Source: Antrihabitans stalactiti (lineage in GTDB: Bacteria > Actinomycetota > Actinomycetes > Mycobacteriales > Mycobacteriaceae). Taken from it: a DNA stretch of 64,000 nt. This document shows, one piece after another, positions 52,575-63,117 of the stretch. Numbering within the stretch: position 1 is the stretch's first letter; every line of letters starts with the position of its first letter. The translations under genes and the position numbers were made by a program. The notes below the pieces were generated by a model that was not told the origin of the DNA, did not search any database, and worked only from the letters and a program-made list of their open reading frames with translations. The DNA is taken from assembly GCF_012932915.1 (NCBI RefSeq), contig NZ_VCQU01000009.1:124001-188000 (forward strand), in the 5' to 3' direction.

Positions 52575-52970
52575 ATGCAATCGGAGAACGCCGCGTGGGA
52601 TGCCACCACCCTCGAGGCGGACGTCTTCGACCGGAACTGTCCGTCGCGCGAGACTTTGCTCGACGTCACCGGTCGATGGGGCGTGTTGGCTCTCGTCGCA
52701 TTGGACGACGGTCCGCAGCGGTTCAACGCATTGCGGCGCCACGTCGACGGTGTGAGTGAGCGAATGCTGTCGCAGACCCTGCAGGCGCTGGAACGCGACG
52801 GCTTGGTACACCGCGAAGTACTCGCGGCCATCCCGCCGAAGGTCGAGTACAGCCTGACGCCACTGGGCGAGGAAGTCGCCGATCGGCTACGAGGCCTGAT
52901 CGAGCTACTCGAAGGGAAGATGCCGGACGTAACGGCGGCGCAGGCCGCTTACGACGCGCGCCGCCGCTGA
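52575..52970 (+). CDS. HxlR-family redox-sensing regulator (QorR/YtfH type)
   Basis: A 131-residue winged-helix protein with FDRNCPSRETL, the conserved N-terminal Cys22 of thiol-sensing DUF24/HxlR regulators such as corynebacterial QorR. The HTH is RFNALRRHVDGVSERMLSQT. It is divergent from qorB, so it probably represses it until its cysteine is oxidised or alkylated. ATG 52575 is the likely start. Confidence 0.85.
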   Translation: MQSENAAWDATTLEADVFDRNCPSRETLLDVTGRWGVLALVALDDGPQRFNALRRHVDGVSERMLSQTLQALERDGLVHREVLAAIPPKVEYSLTPLGEEVADRLRGLIELLEGKMPDVTAAQAAYDARRR

Positions 52971-52977
52971 CCGGAAA

Positions 52978-54384
52978 TCAGAAGTTGATCATGTGGCCTG
53001 CGAGGCCGTGCAGTGCCTCTTGCAGCGCCTCGCTCAGCGTCGGGTGAGTGTGCACGTTGCGCGTGAGTTCGTTGACCGTCAGGTCCCACTTCTGCGCGAG
53101 CGTCAACTCCGGCAACAGCTCGGAGACGTCCGGCCCGATCAGGTGCCCGCCGATGAGTTCGCCGTACTTCTGGTCCGAGATCAGCTTGACGAATCCAGTC
53201 GGGTCGCCGAGTCCGTGCGCCTTGCCGTTCGCCGTGAACGGGAAGGTCGCGACCTTGACGTCGTAACCTTCGTCGCGCGCCTGCTGCTCGGTGAGGCCGA
53301 AGCTCGCAACCTGCGGCTGGCAGAACGTCGCACGCGGCATCATGCGGTAGTCGTCGATCGGGAGCGTCTCTGCACCTGCAATGGTTTCGGCCGCGACCAC
53401 CCCCTGTGCCTCCGCGACGTGCGCGAGCTGCAACTTGGCGGTGACGTCACCGATCGCATAGATGTGTGGGACGTTGGTCCGCATCTGGTTGTCGATGGCG
53501 ATGGCCTTGGGCCGGTCGCTGAGTTCGACGCCGGTGTTCTCCAGCCCGTAGCCCTCCAGGCGCGGAGCGAAGCCGACAGCCTGCAGCACCTTGTCGACGG
53601 TGACCGTCTCGATGTCGCCGCTCTTGTTGTCCTTGATCGAGACCGTGACCTTCGAGCCGTCGTCCTCGATCGACTGGACCGCAGCGCCGACCTGAATCTT
53701 CACGCCGAGCTTCTTGTAAGCCTTCGTGATTTCCTTCGAGACGTCGGCGTCCTCGTTCGGCAGCGCACGGTCCAGGAACTCGACGATTCGCACGTCTACG
53801 CCGTAGTTGGCGAGGACGTAACCGAACTCCATGCCGATTGCGCCGGCACCGACGATGATGATCGACTCGGGCAACTCGCGCGTCAGGATCTGCTCTTCGT
53901 AGGTCACGACGTTCTTGCTCAAGGACGTGCCAGGCAGGAGTTTCGTCTCCGTACCCGTCGCGATGATCACGTTGTCGAACGTGAGCGTCTCCGTACCGCC
54001 CTTGGACAGCTCCACGCTGATCGTCTTCGGATCGGTGAAACTGCCGAGGCCGTCGAACTCGGTGATCTTGTTCTTCTTCATCAGGAAGTGCACGCCTTTG
54101 ACGCGACCGTCCGCGACCTTGCGGCTACGGTCGAATGCCACGCCGAAGTCGAAGCTCACGTCGCCCGAGATGCCGAACGTCTTGGCTTCCTTGTTGAAGA
54201 TGTGTGCCAGTTCGGCATTCCGCAGCAGGGCCTTCGACGGAATACAACCGACGTTGAGGCACACCCCGCCCCAGTACTGCTTCTCGATAATGGCGGTGTT
54301 CAAGCCCAGTTGGGCCGCGCGGATCGCCGCGACATAGCCACCGGGACCGGCACCGAGAACAACGACATCGAAGTGTGAGGTCAC
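52978..54384 (-). CDS. lpd: Dihydrolipoyl dehydrogenase
   Basis: A 468-residue flavoprotein, the E3 of 2-oxo-acid dehydrogenase complexes. FAD motif [14 protein letters not shown], redox-active Cys42-Cys47 in [16 protein letters not shown] motif [13 protein letters not shown] and the catalytic His-Glu of [10 protein letters not shown] are intact. It corresponds to LpdC (Rv0462), which in mycobacteria also serves the peroxidase system. GTG 54384 gives the normal N-terminus. Confidence 0.95.
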   Translation of the reverse strand: MTSHFDVVVLGAGPGGYVAAIRAAQLGLNTAIIEKQYWGGVCLNVGCIPSKALLRNAELAHIFNKEAKTFGISGDVSFDFGVAFDRSRKVADGRVKGVHFLMKKNKITEFDGLGSFTDPKTISVELSKGGTETLTFDNVIIATGTETKLLPGTSLSKNVVTYEEQILTRELPESIIIVGAGAIGMEFGYVLANYGVDVRIVEFLDRALPNEDADVSKEITKAYKKLGVKIQVGAAVQSIEDDGSKVTVSIKDNKSGDIETVTVDKVLQAVGFAPRLEGYGLENTGVELSDRPKAIAIDNQMRTNVPHIYAIGDVTAKLQLAHVAEAQGVVAAETIAGAETLPIDDYRMMPRATFCQPQVASFGLTEQQARDEGYDVKVATFPFTANGKAHGLGDPTGFVKLISDQKYGELIGGHLIGPDVSELLPELTLAQKWDLTVNELTRNVHTHPTLSEALQEALHGLAGHMINF

Positions 54385-54430
54385 GGCGACGAGCCTAGTA
54401 CCGCGCGGTTGCGGCTGCACACGGATCCCC

Positions 54431-55255
54431 TCACGGCTCCTCGCAGACCGACCTCGTTTCGGCGATCAGTTCCTCGGCGACGGCCAGTGCGTCGGCAAGC
54501 TCGGTCGGTGTCGAGCCGAGCTCGCCCATGAGTCGGTGTGCGCGAATCGCGAAATCTGCGGGCGCGTCTGGGAGCGCGCTGGCCGCGGCGATCGCGCCCT
54601 TCTCGTTGATCAGCCACCGACCGGCATGGCCATGTAACGCGTGAGCGCAAACTGTGACCGCCCGAAACAGGCACCCTGCGATGAAAGTCGTGTCCGCACG
54701 GCCGATGGCTTTGCGCGCGATTCGGACGTCGAACGTCGCCTCCCACAGTCGGGCAACCAGACTCTTGCTCAAGGCCTCTGGATAGTCCCGCATCGTCCGG
54801 CGCAGGCCGTCCAACTCTCCCGTTGGGTCGGCGAGAACCAGCGCGAGAGCGAGTTCGCCGGCGTATGCGAAATCCGCGAACCCGAAGGGATGTCCGTTCT
54901 GTGCGTGGAACCCGTACGCACCCTGCTTCGCCCCTGCCCAGACCGCGATCACGCGGTCGAGATCGCGGTACAACCAGTCGACCGCGCCGCCCTCGATCGT
55001 CAACCACGCCCCACCGTCGACCCAGGGTCCCCATTCACCGCGCGCTGTCACCGTGGCGTCCACTCCTGCCACCTCTCGGGCAAGTCCGGCGAGCGCAGCC
55101 GTATCGAGCGGAGGACGGTAGTAGAGCCCTATATCGACGTCGGAGTCCGGCTGATGTGTGCCGCGTGCGCGGCTCCCACCGAGGGTGACGCCGACGATTC
55201 CTTCGACGGTGGTCAGCCGGAACGCCAACTCCCGCAACCGCTCATCGCCGATCAT
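54431..55255 (-). CDS. Nucleotidyltransferase-domain protein
   Basis: A 274-residue protein with a pol-beta-type nucleotidyltransferase core: [20 protein letters not shown] gives the GS-X10-DxD metal site. The C-terminal half is helical, as in aminoglycoside nucleotidyltransferases. The target is unknown. GGAGG seven bases before ATG 55255 sets the start. The ATG overlaps the stop of the dipeptidase gene, so the two are coupled. Confidence 0.8.
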   Translation of the reverse strand: MIGDERLRELAFRLTTVEGIVGVTLGGSRARGTHQPDSDVDIGLYYRPPLDTAALAGLAREVAGVDATVTARGEWGPWVDGGAWLTIEGGAVDWLYRDLDRVIAVWAGAKQGAYGFHAQNGHPFGFADFAYAGELALALVLADPTGELDGLRRTMRDYPEALSKSLVARLWEATFDVRIARKAIGRADTTFIAGCLFRAVTVCAHALHGHAGRWLINEKGAIAAASALPDAPADFAIRAHRLMGELGSTPTELADALAVAEELIAETRSVCEEP

Positions 55256-56211
55256 TGCCACACCTCCCGCGCGATTCGCATGAAGTTTCCACCCATCACC
55301 GCAGCGATCGCGTCGTCGTCGTGGCCACGAACGCGCAGCACGGCATCGAGGGTCAAGGTGTCTTCCGGCGGGACCCAGTGCAGGGGACCCCAGCTCGTAT
55401 AGGCCGCGGAGAACGCCTCCGGGTTCGTCGCCAGCATCAGATTGAAGTCCGCGTGATCGAAGCTGTAGTCGGACCCGACGCCGACGTGCGAAATGCCGAG
55501 GAGATTTACCCCGTATTCGATTTGGTCGGCCATTGCTTCGAGACGACGAGCGTCGTCGCCGGGTCCGTTGACGCCCAGAAAAATTCCGACGCCGTTGATG
55601 CCCACAACTCCGCCGGTGTCGGCGCATGCGCGGGCTTGGTCGTCGGTGATGTTGCGGGGATGAGCCCACAGTGAAGCGAAATTGGAGTGGCTGTAGATCG
55701 TCGGTCGAGCACTCGTCGCGGCGAGGTCCAAGCCGGTTTGTCGCGAGCAGTGCGAGCCGTCGACGAACATCCCGACCTGATTCATCTCACGGACCAAGTC
55801 GCGACCGTATGCCGTCAGACCAGTGTCGTTGCTGTCCAAGCAGCCACAGCCTGCTGCATTGGCGTGGTTGTACGTCGGCAACAGCGAGCGCACGCCGAGG
55901 TCGTAGAAGTGGGCGACGTTGCTCAGGTCACCTTCCAAGGGTCCGGAATCTTCGAGATCGAAGGCCAGGGCGATCTTGTCGTTCGCGACGGCGCTGACGA
56001 TGTCGTCGACCGTCCGGACCGTGTCGAATCGCCCGTCGCTGGTTGCACGGTCGGCGAAGTCGGTCGCGAAAGCCGTCGAGTCCGCGCGCGTTTGTGGCGA
56101 ATAGCCCACGTTCACAGACAGATACGCGCCAAGGGGGTTGTGGTAGCGCGCGAGCTCGCTGATGTCCGCCGCGTGTATCAGCGGTAGGCAGCAATGCTGT
56201 TCCCAGATCAC
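55252..56211 (-). CDS. Membrane-dipeptidase (M19) family protein with altered metal site
   Basis: About 319 residues, amidohydrolase fold of the renal dipeptidase family. The Glu in AFDLED, His in DGSHCS and His in YSHSNF match Zn ligands Glu125, His198 and His219 of the human enzyme. The first motif DGHNDLP is replaced by EQHCCLPL, so the Asp ligand becomes Cys. No signal peptide is seen, so it is cytoplasmic. GTG 56211 is a tentative start without ribosome site. Confidence 0.78.
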   Translation of the reverse strand: MIWEQHCCLPLIHAADISELARYHNPLGAYLSVNVGYSPQTRADSTAFATDFADRATSDGRFDTVRTVDDIVSAVANDKIALAFDLEDSGPLEGDLSNVAHFYDLGVRSLLPTYNHANAAGCGCLDSNDTGLTAYGRDLVREMNQVGMFVDGSHCSRQTGLDLAATSARPTIYSHSNFASLWAHPRNITDDQARACADTGGVVGINGVGIFLGVNGPGDDARRLEAMADQIEYGVNLLGISHVGVGSDYSFDHADFNLMLATNPEAFSAAYTSWGPLHWVPPEDTLTLDAVLRVRGHDDDAIAAVMGGNFMRIAREVWQ

Positions 56212-56261
56212 GGCTACAAATGTAAGCGGCCGCCGAACTCGGTGAGCGAGGCTCGGACACA

Positions 56262-58319
56262 ATGGGTGCCGTGAGTGACGATCCCTATCTGTGGCTAGAG
56301 GCTGTCGAAGACGAGGAAGCGCTCGGCTGGGTCCGTGAGCGCAACGCCCGCACGACGGCGTTGTTCGCCGCGGGCGAGCAATTCACCGAGCTCGAAGACC
56401 GGCTGCTCGCAATGCTGGATGCCGACGAGCGGATACCGCTGCCTGGCCGTCGCGGCAAATTTCTGTACAACTTCTGGCGCGACGCACAGCACACGCGTGG
56501 GCTCTGGCGCCGGACGTCGCCCGAGGAGTACCGCAAAGACGAACCCGACTGGGACGTTCTGATCGATCTCGACGCGCTGTCCGACGCTGAGGACGAGAAC
56601 TGGGTCTGGGCCGGAGCCAGCGTCTTTCGACCGGATCAGCACCGCGCGCTGGTCGAACTCTCCCGCGGCGGCGCCGACGCCGGCGTCGTTCGTGAATTCG
56701 ATATGGCGACGCGCACATTCATCGATCCCGAGGATGGCGGGTTCTACTTGCCTGAGGCGAAGTCGTCGGTCAGCTGGATCGATCCCGACACCGTCTATGT
56801 CGGAACAGATTTCGGCGAAGGCTCACTCACCGAGTCCGGCTATCCGCGGATCGCGAAACGTTGGCGTCGCGGTACCGCACTGGCCGACGCCGAGACTGTG
56901 TTCGAGGGTCGGGCGGCCGATATCTCCATCTCCGCAGGATTCGACCGTACGCCCGGCTTCGAGCGCCATTACGTTTCCCGTTCGACCGACTTCTTCAACC
57001 ACGAGATCTATATCCAGCGCGCGGACGGTTCGCTCGAGCAGCTCGACACACCCAGCGATGCCGGCGAATCCTGGTACAAGAGCTGGCTCTTCGTTCGAAC
57101 CAAGAGCCCATGGGATGTCGGTGGCAACCAATTTCCGACCGGCGCCCTGCTCGCTATCGATTTCGACTCATTCCTCGCAGGCGAGCGAGATTTCGACATT
57201 CTGTTTCTGCCGGACGCGCACACGTCGCTCTACCAGTACACCTGGACCGAGAACCACGTACTCCTGGTGACGCTTTCGGATGTGCAGACCAAGCTGTTCG
57301 TCGTCACACCCGGAACGGACGGCTGGACGACCGTGCCGCTCACCGATGCACCCGAGATGGCGTCGACCTCCGTCCTGACCGTCGACCCGCTCGAAAGCGG
57401 CGACGAGTTCATGCTGACGAGCAGTGGCTTCACCAATCCCACAACGCTTCTCGCGGGCTCGGTCGGCGCAGACCTCGTTGCCATCAAGCAGCAACCCCAC
57501 TACTTCGACGCCGAAGGTGTTGTGACCGAGCAGTTCTTCGCACAATCGCTGGACGGCACTATGATTCCGTATTTCGTTGTGCGGCAGGCGAACGCAACCG
57601 GTCCAACCTTGTTGGGCGGCTACGGCGGTTTCGAGGTCTCCCGGACGCCGGGGTACAACGGCAGCAACGGAATCGGCTGGCTGTCGCGTGGCGGCATCTC
57701 GGTGACGGCGAACATTCGCGGCGGCGGCGAATACGGACCCGAGTGGCACACACAGGCTCAGAAGGCCGGACGACACAAGGTGTACGAGGATTTCGCCGCG
57801 GTCGCAACGGATTTGGTCACGCGCGGCATCACAACACCTGATCAACTCGGCGCGGTCGGCGGCAGCAACGGCGGACTTCTGATGGGAGTCATGCTCACGC
57901 AGTACCCGAAGTTGTTCGGCGCGTTGGTCTGCCAGGTCCCGCTGCTGGACATGAAGCGCTATCACCTACTCCTCGCCGGAGCGTCGTGGGTGGCCGAATA
58001 CGGCGATCCCGACGACCCCGCCGAGTGGGACTTCATCAAGCAGTACTCGCCGTATCAGAACGTCGCCCGCGATGCGGACTACCCGCCGATCCTGCTGACG
58101 ACCTCCACCCGCGACGACCGCGTCCACCCCGGTCACGCACGGAAAATGGCTGCGCGGCTGGAGAAATACGGTCACCGCGTCTGGTATTACGAGAACATCG
58201 AAGGCGGTCACGGCGGCGCGTCGAACAACGCGCAGATGGCATTCCAGTCGGCGTTGATCTACGAATTCCTGTGGGACCGCCTCAACCCCCGTGCGCGCGT
58301 CTCACCCCCACAGGGGTGA
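56262..58319 (+). CDS. Prolyl-oligopeptidase family S9 peptidase (Rv0457c-like)
   Basis: A 685-residue S9A peptidase with an N-terminal propeller (residues about 60-400) and C-terminal hydrolase domain. Nucleophile GGSNGG, Asp in STRDDRVHPGH and His in EGGHGG form the triad; YGGFEVSRTP and NIRGGGEYG are family motifs. It cuts short peptides after proline or similar residues in the cytoplasm. Start ATG 56262 or GTG 56271. The last nine codons are supplied by the palindromic repeat at 58289. Confidence 0.92.
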   Translation: MGAVSDDPYLWLEAVEDEEALGWVRERNARTTALFAAGEQFTELEDRLLAMLDADERIPLPGRRGKFLYNFWRDAQHTRGLWRRTSPEEYRKDEPDWDVLIDLDALSDAEDENWVWAGASVFRPDQHRALVELSRGGADAGVVREFDMATRTFIDPEDGGFYLPEAKSSVSWIDPDTVYVGTDFGEGSLTESGYPRIAKRWRRGTALADAETVFEGRAADISISAGFDRTPGFERHYVSRSTDFFNHEIYIQRADGSLEQLDTPSDAGESWYKSWLFVRTKSPWDVGGNQFPTGALLAIDFDSFLAGERDFDILFLPDAHTSLYQYTWTENHVLLVTLSDVQTKLFVVTPGTDGWTTVPLTDAPEMASTSVLTVDPLESGDEFMLTSSGFTNPTTLLAGSVGADLVAIKQQPHYFDAEGVVTEQFFAQSLDGTMIPYFVVRQANATGPTLLGGYGGFEVSRTPGYNGSNGIGWLSRGGISVTANIRGGGEYGPEWHTQAQKAGRHKVYEDFAAVATDLVTRGITTPDQLGAVGGSNGGLLMGVMLTQYPKLFGALVCQVPLLDMKRYHLLLAGASWVAEYGDPDDPAEWDFIKQYSPYQNVARDADYPPILLTTSTRDDRVHPGHARKMAARLEKYGHRVWYYENIEGGHGGASNNAQMAFQSALIYEFLWDRLNPRARVSPPQG

Positions 58320-58332
58320 AAATCACGCACGG
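58289..58332. repeat. Palindromic repeat, copy A
   Basis: A 44-bp element with outer arms CCGTGCG/CGCACGG and inner arms CACCCC/GGGGTG. It is an inverted copy of 59197-59239 (38 of the first 42 positions identical). It covers the end of the S9 peptidase gene and of the convergent hydrolase and could terminate both. Confidence 0.8.
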
Positions 58333-59180
58333 TCCCGGAGCCAGGTTTCGATTCGATCGACGGTAGAGGCGGAGTTTCGAATCCAGCCGTTGTGTCCCAA
58401 GGGTTCCGGCTGATGCCACGTCGTCACGTCGGCATTGGGCACCTTGCCGTAGAGGTGCGCCGCCGATTCTGCCGGTGCGACATCATCGCCCTCGATGGAG
58501 ATGGACAGAATGGGCAGCTTCAGCCGCGAGATCCGCTCTTCGTAATCGATGTCGGCGTCGGTGGGGTCGAACTTTCCGGTCCGTGCCAGACGCGCCCAGT
58601 CGGCGATGAGCACCTTCGACTGCCGACCGAAACCGCCGACTCGATCACCCGGCCAGAATCCGGCGATGTTCGCGGTCAACGACATTGCGGCGGAACCGGC
58701 CAGCACCTTCGGCGACCACGGTCCGGTGAAACTCCGGTAATAAGGCGTGCCCGACGCGACGAGGATCATCCCGCCGAGTCGTCCGCGAATACGAGCCGCG
58801 TACAGCAAGCCCACCTGTCCACCGAAGCTGTGACCGAGCAGGTAAGGCGTGCTGTCCGGAAAGCGCTCCCGCACAACCTCGAACATCGCCGGGAAGTCGA
58901 CGGACGCGAGTTCGTGGTAGCCATAGCGGCTGTCGCGCGTCGGCCTCGGTCGGCTGTCGCCTTGACCTCGCAGTTCGACGACGGCGACGTCGAAACCTCG
59001 AGACGCCAGGTCCGTAGCGAAGACGTCGTAGTAACCGCCCGGAATGCCCAGGCCTGGAACCACGACGACCACCGGCCGCGGCGCATCAGGCGTCGGCGGA
59101 TGGCAATGCGGTCCGTTGGCAGGGAAAAGCCAGACCGGAGACGTACTGCCGTCCGGCATTTGGATCTGAACCGTCTCCAC
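58323..59180 (-). CDS. Alpha/beta-hydrolase (serine aminopeptidase/monoacylglycerol-lipase-like)
   Basis: A 285-residue hydrolase. The elbow GHSFGGQ, an early VVPGLGIPGGYY oxyanion segment and a late LGHNGW His are visible; the acid is probably in SIEGDDVAP. Substrate unknown. GTG 59180 is the start. The gene is bracketed by two inverted copies of a palindromic repeat, which may mark it as an inserted cassette. Confidence 0.8.
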   Translation of the reverse strand: METVQIQMPDGSTSPVWLFPANGPHCHPPTPDAPRPVVVVVPGLGIPGGYYDVFATDLASRGFDVAVVELRGQGDSRPRPTRDSRYGYHELASVDFPAMFEVVRERFPDSTPYLLGHSFGGQVGLLYAARIRGRLGGMILVASGTPYYRSFTGPWSPKVLAGSAAMSLTANIAGFWPGDRVGGFGRQSKVLIADWARLARTGKFDPTDADIDYEERISRLKLPILSISIEGDDVAPAESAAHLYGKVPNADVTTWHQPEPLGHNGWIRNSASTVDRIETWLRDRA

Positions 59181-59196
59181 GACACGAGCCTAGAAC

Positions 59197-59239
59197 TGTG
59201 CGCGAATTTCACCCCTGCAGGGGTGAGACGCGCGCACGG
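59197..59239. repeat. Palindromic repeat, copy B
   Basis: A 43-bp element, the reverse complement of copy A with few changes, containing CACCCCTGCAGGGGTG. It ends one base before the stop codon of the PPK2 gene at 59240 and could serve as its terminator. Confidence 0.8.
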
Positions 59240-60205
59240 TTACTCGGCTATGACGTCACGCGCGCGGCCGACGATCAGCGGATCGGCTTGACCGACGATC
59301 TCCTCGTCCCGGTTGTCGTACTCGAACCGATTCAGGACGTGCCGCATCGCGTTGAGACGGGCGCGCTTCTTGTCGTTGCTCTTGACGACGGTCCATGGTG
59401 CGAAGTCGGTATCGGTGGCGCGGAAGTTCTCTTCCTTGGCCGAGGTGTAGCGGTCCCACTTGTCGAGGGAAGCGAGGTCCATCGGGGATAGCTTCCACTG
59501 CCGCACCGGGTCGACCTGCCGGATCGCGAACCGCGTGCGCTGCTCCAGTTGCGACACCGAGAACCAGAACTTGACGAGGTGAATGCCGTCGTCGACGAGC
59601 ATCTGCTCGAAGAGTGGGACCTGACGGATGAAGCGCTCGTGCTGCTCGTCGGTGCAGAAGCCCATGACCCGCTCGACGCCCGCGCGGTTGTACCAAGAGC
59701 GGTCGAAGAACACCATCTCCCCAGCTGCAGGCAAGTGGTCGACGTAGCGCTGGAAGTACCACTGCGTCGACTCCCGGACCGACGGCTTTTCGAGTGCGAC
59801 GACCTTGGCTCCGCGCGGATTCAGGTGTTCCATGAACCGCTTGATGGTGCCGCCCTTACCTGCGGCATCGCGACCCTCGAAGACGATGACCATCCGACCA
59901 CCGGTGGCTTTGATCCAGTTCTGTAGTTTCAGCAGTTCGATCTGCAACAGCCGCTTGCTCATCTCGTACTCCGAGCGCGACATCCGGTGGTCGTACGGGT
60001 AACCCTCACGCCACGTATCGACGATCACGCCGTCGGGATGCGTCAGCAGAACGGGATCGTCGTCATCGTCATCGTCGACCGCGAAGCCGGACGTGTCCGC
60101 GAGATCCACCGCGGTACGCAGATCGGCGATGGCACTCAAGTATTTGATCTCGGCAACGTCGGGTCGCGCAGCAAGCTCGGTCACCAGCGGAAAATTAGTC
60201 GGCAC
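59240..60205 (-). CDS. ppk2: Polyphosphate kinase 2 (class I type)
   Basis: A 321-residue PPK2. Walker A GRDAAGKGGT, FFDRSWYNRAGVERVMGF and the lid with KFWFSVSQLEQ are typical of the class I enzymes that convert polyphosphate and GDP/ADP to GTP/ATP. The N-terminus carries an unusual run of seven aspartates. GTG 60205 is the start. It is the second PPK2 in the window and only distantly similar to that at 11214. Confidence 0.9.
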   Translation of the reverse strand: MPTNFPLVTELAARPDVAEIKYLSAIADLRTAVDLADTSGFAVDDDDDDDPVLLTHPDGVIVDTWREGYPYDHRMSRSEYEMSKRLLQIELLKLQNWIKATGGRMVIVFEGRDAAGKGGTIKRFMEHLNPRGAKVVALEKPSVRESTQWYFQRYVDHLPAAGEMVFFDRSWYNRAGVERVMGFCTDEQHERFIRQVPLFEQMLVDDGIHLVKFWFSVSQLEQRTRFAIRQVDPVRQWKLSPMDLASLDKWDRYTSAKEENFRATDTDFAPWTVVKSNDKKRARLNAMRHVLNRFEYDNRDEEIVGQADPLIVGRARDVIAE

Positions 60206-60314
60206 AGACGTCGCCGTGGTGAACGAGCGATGAACGCGTGGTCGGGAATTTCAGGGTGCAGATCAGGGTCAATCCCGATGTTGCGCGCGGACCGCCCCAG
60301 ACAGACTGGGACAC

Positions 60315-60518
60315 ATGACATTCGAAACGCAACCCGCCCGCCCGTTCGTCCGTTCCAGTTCCGACCGTTGGGTCGCCGGTGTGTGCGCCGGCCTCGCCGA
60401 CTACTTCGGGCTGGACCCTAGCCTGGTCCGCGCAGCTGTTGTCGTCGGTTCGCTGTTCTCGTTCGGAACAGTCGCGCTGCTCTACATCGCAGCGTGGATC
60501 CTGATGCCGGAAGCCTGA
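60315..60518 (+). CDS. PspC-domain small membrane protein
   Basis: A 67-residue protein consisting of one PspC domain: SSSDRWVAGVCAGLADYFGL followed by a membrane helix ending AAWILMP. Related domains act in envelope-stress sensing, but no psp operon is near. It converges with the TetR gene with a 7-bp gap. Confidence 0.85.
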   Translation: MTFETQPARPFVRSSSDRWVAGVCAGLADYFGLDPSLVRAAVVVGSLFSFGTVALLYIAAWILMPEA

Positions 60519-60525
60519 AAGCCGG

Positions 60526-61173
60526 TCAGGTAGTTGCGCCGATCGCGCCGATCAGGGTCCGCGTCAGGACCCTGATCACGTCTTCCAGTGACGGGCGCGG
60601 ATCGGCCATGCTCCAGTCGTACAGGACGTAGTTGACCGCGCCCAGCAGCGCACTCACCCGCATCTCGTAGTCGCCTGCCGGAATTTCGCCATGAGTGGCG
60701 GCATCCTCGGCGGCGTGGGCAATCAATCCGCTCCAGATCTTGCGCTGCTGGAGCCGATACTGCTCGACCCTCGGACTTGCTCCGACGGCCTCGACGATCG
60801 CGACCTTGGCTCGCCGAGGGTCCGTACCAATTGACCTGATGTAGGCACGCGTGCACGCCTCGACCATGCGCGTGACGCCGTCGTTCGCGGTTGCCGCAAG
60901 TGCCATCGCGACCGCCTGTCGCGAGTCTGCCTCGATCGTGTCGAACAGCTCGATGAGCAGCGCTTCACGCCCGGCGAACTCTTCGTAGAACTGCCTCGAA
61001 GACAGTCCGGCAGCTTTGCAGATTGCACCGACCGAACTGTTCGAATAGCCGTCGCGCGAAAACACGGTCAGACCCGACTCGAGGAAACGCTCTCGGCGCT
61101 GCCTTTGTCGGTCTTCGATCGGGAGGCCCGCATAGGTGCGGCCGACTGATACGTGCGTCACACCCAAAACCAT
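60526..61173 (-). CDS. TetR-family regulator
   Basis: About 215 residues, HTH at SNSSVGAICKAAGLSSRQFYEEF. The start may be ATG 61173 or GTG 61161; neither has a strong ribosome site, and a palindrome overlaps the first. The C-terminal domain is typical. It stands alone between pspC and groEL; target unknown. Confidence 0.82.
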   Translation of the reverse strand: MVLGVTHVSVGRTYAGLPIEDRQRQRRERFLESGLTVFSRDGYSNSSVGAICKAAGLSSRQFYEEFAGREALLIELFDTIEADSRQAVAMALAATANDGVTRMVEACTRAYIRSIGTDPRRAKVAIVEAVGASPRVEQYRLQQRKIWSGLIAHAAEDAATHGEIPAGDYEMRVSALLGAVNYVLYDWSMADPRPSLEDVIRVLTRTLIGAIGATT

Positions 61174-61190
61174 ACCCAATGCCCGGTATG
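61171..61190. promoter_or_regulatory. Operator candidate for the TetR gene
   Basis: CATACC and GGTATG inverted around 8 bp, overlapping the TetR start, fit autoregulation. Short arms make it tentative. Confidence 0.35.
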
Positions 61191-61271
61191 AATAGATATA
61201 GCAGTCTTCATGTTTGTCAAGGACGCTCGAAAGATACGGCGAAATAGAGATCCATACGGACCAGAGCCAAG

Positions 61272-61309
61272 AAAAGGGCCGGCCTGCCCAACGGCAGACC
61301 GACCCTTTT
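61272..61309 (-). terminator. Intrinsic terminator of groEL
   Basis: Arms 61272-61288 and 61293-61309 with a 4-nt loop and TTTT end. The two imperfect positions form G-U pairs only in minus-strand RNA, which fixes its direction to groEL. Confidence 0.8.
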
Positions 61310-61326
61310 GTCGTACTGGGGTGGAC

Positions 61327-63063
<1,737 letters not shown>

Positions 63064-63092
63064 TCAATTGCCCGACCTCACCGGTCCCGACC

Positions 63093-63117
63093 TGGCACTC
63101 ACGGTTCGAGAGTGCCA
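63093..63117. promoter_or_regulatory. CIRCE-like element, proximal
   Basis: TGGCACTC and GAGTGCCA with the CIRCE spacing of 9 bp; arms perfectly inverted, differing from the consensus in the outer bases. Confidence 0.65.

Noticed and set aside
52993-54378. A 461-codon open frame opposite lpd
   Set aside because: No ribosome site or domain; lpd has all catalytic motifs on the other strand.
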